This document shows, one piece after another, positions 6,466 through 8,688 of a stretch of DNA of 8,688 nucleotides (positions are counted from its first letter, which is position 1; each line of letters opens with the position of its first letter). Below the pieces are notes generated by a model. That model was given only the letters and a program-made list of their open reading frames with translations, was not told the origin of the DNA and ran no database searches. The DNA is from CAYRGQ01 sp964444885 (GTDB taxonomy: Bacteria > Bacteroidota > Bacteroidia > Sphingobacteriales > Sphingobacteriaceae). The DNA lies in contig CAYUIZ010000125.1 in NCBI GenBank assembly GCA_964444885.1, forward strand, positions 1-8,688. The letters are read 5' to 3'. The translations under genes and the position numbers were made by a program.

Positions 6466-7023
6466 ATGTCAAGAATTGGAAAAGCTCCCATCGCTATCCC
6501 GGCAGGGGTAACGATTACCGTATCGGACAAAAACCTGGTAACGGTTAAAGGACCTAAAGGCGAACTCACCCAGCAAGTGGACCCCGCCATCATCATCGAA
6601 CAGGAAAACGGCGAATTGCTCGTCAAGCGTCCTACCGAACAGAAGCACCACAAGTCACTGCACGGACTCTACCGCTCATTGCTCAACAACATGGTTGTGG
6701 GCGTGACGGAAGGCTACAAGACCGTGCAAGAGCTGGTAGGTGTGGGTTTCCGGGCCAGCAGCCAGGGTACCACACTCGACCTGACCTTGGGTTTCTCCCA
6801 CCAGGTCGTAATGATTCTGCCCAAGGAAGTGAAAGTAACCACGACCTCTGAGAAGGGTAAGAACCCGCTGATTACGCTGGAGAGCATAGACAAGCAGTTG
6901 TTGGGGCAGGTAGCCGCGAAGATCCGTTCGTTGCGCGCGCCAGAACCATACAAAGGAAAAGGTATCAAGTTTGCCGGCGAGCAGTTGCGGCGCAAGGCAG
7001 GTAAATCGGCAGCCAAAAAATAA
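6466..7023 (+). CDS. rplF: 50S ribosomal protein L6 (uL6)
   Basis: uL6 binds near the sarcin-ricin loop and the factor-binding region of the large subunit. The product is 185 residues against about 177 in E. coli. It shows the two repeated domains of the family: the first from MSRIGKAPIAIPAGV to about residue 80, the second from about 85. The signature PEPYKGKGIKFAGE lies at 159-172, and the C-terminus is basic (RRKAGKSAAKK). A perfect AGGAGG lies upstream at 6450-6455, unlike most neighbours. The gene is 18 nt from rpsH and 8 nt from rplR. Confidence 0.98.
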   Translation: MSRIGKAPIAIPAGVTITVSDKNLVTVKGPKGELTQQVDPAIIIEQENGELLVKRPTEQKHHKSLHGLYRSLLNNMVVGVTEGYKTVQELVGVGFRASSQGTTLDLTLGFSHQVVMILPKEVKVTTTSEKGKNPLITLESIDKQLLGQVAAKIRSLRAPEPYKGKGIKFAGEQLRRKAGKSAAKK

Positions 7024-7031
7024 GAATCATC

Positions 7032-7385
7032 ATGTCAGCAAATAAATTATCTCGCAGAGAGCGAATCAAAAGAGGGATCAGAAAACACCTCAGCGGGACT
7101 ACCGTGCGCCCGCGCCTGTCTGTGTACAGAAGCAATAAGGGCATCTATGCCCAGGTGATCGACGATGAAACCGGACGCACACTGGCTTCAGCATCTTCGC
7201 TGTCCAAGGATTTTTCCGCTACGGGCAACAAAGTGGAGCAGTCTAAAGCAGTAGGCAAGCTGGTAGCCGAAAAGGCCATTGCCGCCGGAGTTAGCAAAGT
7301 AGTTTTTGACCGTAACGGATACCTGTACCACGGCCGCGTAAAGTCGCTGGCAGAAGGTGCGCGTGAAGCTGGGTTGGACTTTTAA
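7032..7385 (+). CDS. rplR: 50S ribosomal protein L18 (uL18)
   Basis: uL18 binds 5S rRNA together with uL5 and carries it into the central protuberance. The product is 117 residues, exactly the common bacterial length. The basic N-terminal tail (SRRERIKRGIRKHL, about 7-20) is the expected flexible RNA-binding part. The core follows with RPRLSVYRSNKGIYAQVIDD at 27-46 and VVFDRNGYLYHGRVKSLAEG at about 90-109. It ends in GLDF, as usual. No Shine-Dalgarno is seen, and the ATG has an A at -3. A 12-nt gap leads to rpsE. Confidence 0.98.
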   Translation: MSANKLSRRERIKRGIRKHLSGTTVRPRLSVYRSNKGIYAQVIDDETGRTLASASSLSKDFSATGNKVEQSKAVGKLVAEKAIAAGVSKVVFDRNGYLYHGRVKSLAEGAREAGLDF

Positions 7386-7397
7386 CTGATCAAGAAT

Positions 7398-7916
7398 ATG
7401 TCAATGAACAATATAAAACGAGTAAAATCCAGCGAGATCGAACTGAAGGACCGCTTGGTAAGCATCCAGCGCGTGGCGAAGGTCACCAAAGGCGGCCGTA
7501 CGTTCAGCTTCTCGGCGATCGTAATCGTCGGTGACGAGAACGGCGTGGTAGGCTTCGGGCTGGGCAAGGCGAAGGAAGTGACTGAGGCAATCACCAAAGG
7601 CATCGACGACGCCAAGAAGAACCTCATCAAAGTGCCGATCATCAAGGGTACCGTGCCACACGAGCAGTATGGCAAGTATTCGGGAGGCAACGTATTGATC
7701 AAGCCAGCCGTTAGCGGTACGGGCGTTTTGGCCGGCGGCGCGATGCGTGCTGTGTTGGAAAGTGCCGGTGTCAAAGACGTATTGGCCAAGTCACTCGGTT
7801 CATCTAACCCGCACAACGTGGTGAAAGCAACCATAGACGCCCTGCTGAAAATGCGCGACGCCTATACGGTAGCCCAGCAACGCGGTGTGGACTTAAACAA
7901 AGTTTTTAACGGATAA
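7398..7916 (+). CDS. rpsE: 30S ribosomal protein S5 (uS5)
   Basis: uS5 lies at the mRNA entry channel next to uS3 and uS4 and affects translational fidelity. The product is 172 residues (E. coli 167). The double-stranded-RNA-binding-like N-terminal domain has the signature from GGRTFSFSAIVIVGD to GFGLGKAKEV at about 32-61. The C-terminal domain includes GTGVLAGGAMRAVLESAG at 107-124 and SLGSSNPHNVVKAT at 132-145. A second in-frame ATG at 7404 would give a protein two residues shorter. I keep the first because it is closer to the upstream gene, but the sequence does not decide. A 6-nt gap leads to rpmD. Confidence 0.98.
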   Translation: MSMNNIKRVKSSEIELKDRLVSIQRVAKVTKGGRTFSFSAIVIVGDENGVVGFGLGKAKEVTEAITKGIDDAKKNLIKVPIIKGTVPHEQYGKYSGGNVLIKPAVSGTGVLAGGAMRAVLESAGVKDVLAKSLGSSNPHNVVKATIDALLKMRDAYTVAQQRGVDLNKVFNG

Positions 7917-7922
7917 CACATC

Positions 7923-8102
7923 ATGGCAAAGATTAGAATTACCCAGATCAAGAGTATCATTGACCGGAGCGAGCGCCAGAAAAAGACTATCCAGGCTTTG
8001 GGCTTGCGCAAGATCAATCACTCGGTGGAAGTAGAAGCTACCCCTGCCATCATCGGCATGGTCCGCAAGGTAAACCACTTGGTGGCCATCGAGCGCATTT
8101 AA
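7923..8102 (+). CDS. rpmD: 50S ribosomal protein L30 (uL30)
   Basis: uL30 is a small large-subunit protein with a ferredoxin-like fold. I translated this 59-residue frame by hand. It starts MAKIRITQIKSIIDRSERQK and continues with TIQALGLRKINHSVEVEATP, then a GMVRKVNHLVAIERI end. Length, position between rpsE and rplO, and the TIQALGLRKIN core all match uL30. The ATG is 6 nt after the rpsE stop and has A at -3. A strong hairpin begins 5 nt after its stop codon. uL30 is missing from some bacteria but is present and intact here. Confidence 0.95.
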   Translation: MAKIRITQIKSIIDRSERQKKTIQALGLRKINHSVEVEATPAIIGMVRKVNHLVAIERI

Positions 8103-8107
8103 AATAT

Positions 8108-8138
8108 AATATGGGGGAAAGTTTATTTTTCCCATATT
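8108..8138 (+). other. 13-bp stem-loop in the rpmD-rplO gap
   Basis: AATATGGG (8108-8115) is a perfect inverted repeat of CCCATATT (8131-8138). Inside it, 8116-8120 (GGAAA) can pair with 8126-8130 (TTTTT) using two G-U pairs, leaving a 5-nt loop GTTTA. The total is 13 contiguous pairs in RNA. What follows (GCATACG) is not a T-run, so this is not a standard intrinsic terminator. It could be an RNA-processing or stability element, a pause site or a protein-binding operator. On the opposite strand the inverse hairpin would likewise lack a T-run. Confidence 0.75.
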
Positions 8139-8202
8139 GCATACGTTAATCGTTGCGTCTGTTTAGTGAGAGCGAAGGCGCAGCACAATTTTTAGAGTAG
8201 AG
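8139..8202 (+). other. Rest of the rpmD-rplO gap, no recognised element
   Basis: These 64 bases lie between the stem-loop and the rplO start. I looked for a Bacteroidota-type promoter (TTG near -33 with TAnnTTTG near -7) and did not find a convincing pair. A weak purine run, AGAGTAGAG at 8194-8202, abuts the ATG and is too close to be a normal Shine-Dalgarno. Confidence 0.4.
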
Positions 8203-8649
8203 ATGAACTTAAGTAATCTAAAACCAGCTGAGGGATCAGTCAAAAGTAGAAAACGTATAGGACGGGGTACAGGCTCTGGCCGGGGTGGCACGTCTACCCG
8301 TGGCCACAAGGGCGCAGGATCGCGTTCCGGAAACAGCACCAAAATCGGTTTTGAAGGCGGCCAGATGCCGTTGCAGCGCCGGGTGCCCAAGTTTGGTTTC
8401 AAAAACATCAACCGCGTGGAGTACGTAGGCATCAACCTGGATGTGTTGGAAGGCCTCATCGAGAAGCACAACCTTTCGGTTATCGACTTCGACACGCTGA
8501 AAGCGCACGGATTAGTATCCAAGAAAGACTTGGTGAAAATCTTAGGCCGGGGCGAGTTGAAATCCAAAGTTGAGGTTAGGGCCCACGCATTCTCCGCTTC
8601 CGCACAAAAAGCGATCGAAGCCGCCGGAGGGTCTGTTGTAACGTTATAA
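8203..8649 (+). CDS. rplO: 50S ribosomal protein L15 (uL15)
   Basis: uL15 is a late-assembly large-subunit protein with a long basic extended N-terminal part that threads into 23S rRNA. The product is 148 residues, typical. It starts MNLSNLKPAEGSVKSRKRIG, then the glycine- and arginine-rich RGTGSGRGGTSTRGHKGAGS at 21-40 and EGGQMPLQRRVPKFGF at about 51-66. The C-terminal globular part ends with the family hallmark AAGGSVV at 140-146. It is separated from rpmD by 100 nt containing a strong hairpin, yet it is only 1 nt from secY, so it may form a sub-unit of expression with secY. Confidence 0.98.
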   Translation: MNLSNLKPAEGSVKSRKRIGRGTGSGRGGTSTRGHKGAGSRSGNSTKIGFEGGQMPLQRRVPKFGFKNINRVEYVGINLDVLEGLIEKHNLSVIDFDTLKAHGLVSKKDLVKILGRGELKSKVEVRAHAFSASAQKAIEAAGGSVVTL

Positions 8650-8650
8650 T

Positions 8651-8688
8651 ATGAAAAAGTTAATCACGACATTAACTAACATCTGGAA
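8651..8688 (+). CDS. secY: Protein translocase subunit SecY, N-terminal fragment
   Basis: An ATG one base after the rplO stop opens a frame that reads MKKLITTLTNIW before the window ends. SecY forms the protein-conducting channel of the Sec translocon in the inner membrane, and secY follows rplO in most bacteria. The residues match the cytosolic N-terminus of Bacteroidota SecY as I remember it. Only 12 complete codons are visible, so the call rests on position and this short match. The gene is cut by the window edge, not truncated biologically. Confidence 0.85.
   Translation, partial: MKKLITTLTNIW

Overview
This window is a contiguous stretch of the bacterial S10-spc ribosomal protein super-operon, all on the + strand. 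It carries 19 complete ribosomal protein genes and the first codons of secY. The order is rplD-rplW-rplB-rpsS-rplV-rpsC-rplP-rpmC-rpsQ-rplN-rplX-rplE-rpsN-rpsH-rplF-rplR-rpsE-rpmD-rplO-(secY), the canonical bacterial order. Every product was identified from family signature segments and length. No tRNA, rRNA, mobile element, CRISPR array, defence gene or other accessory cargo is visible.

The protein sequences look like Bacteroidota, most likely the Sphingobacteriales (Pedobacter/Sphingobacterium-like). Pointers are the extended N-terminus of uL22, the wording of the SecY N-terminus (MKKLITTLTNIW), the zinc-free 89-residue uS14, and start codons that mostly lack a Shine-Dalgarno sequence but sit in A/U-rich contexts. 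GC content, judged by eye, is in the low fifties, so this would be one of the more GC-rich members. The assignment is from memory of family sequences and is moderate at phylum level and low at order level.

Layout: positions 3-3262 hold the S10-operon part (uL4, uL23, uL2, uS19, uL22, uS3), tightly packed with gaps of 0-11 nt. A 63-nt gap precedes uL16, and a 149-nt GC-rich gap separates uL16 from uL29. Positions 3898-5951 hold uL29, uS17, uL14, uL24, uL5 and uS14, with stop/start overlaps at uS17/uL14, uL24/uL5 and uL5/uS14. After a 97-nt gap come uS8, uL6, uL18, uS5 and uL30 (6049-8102). A 100-nt gap with a strong hairpin precedes uL15 and secY. Co-transcription and translational coupling of most neighbours are inferred from spacing.

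The genes make one functional set: building blocks of both ribosomal subunits, followed by the SecY translocon channel that docks on the exit-tunnel proteins uL23, uL24 and uL29 encoded here. I did not find a new biological system. What deserves a second look is small-scale: inverted repeats in all four gaps over 60 nt, a pair of mutually exclusive hairpins before rpmC, an RGG-like Gly/Arg/Asp repeat tail on uS3, a perfect SD before rplF in an otherwise SD-poor operon, and an A-rich rpsN start region that is also the C-terminal tail of uL5.
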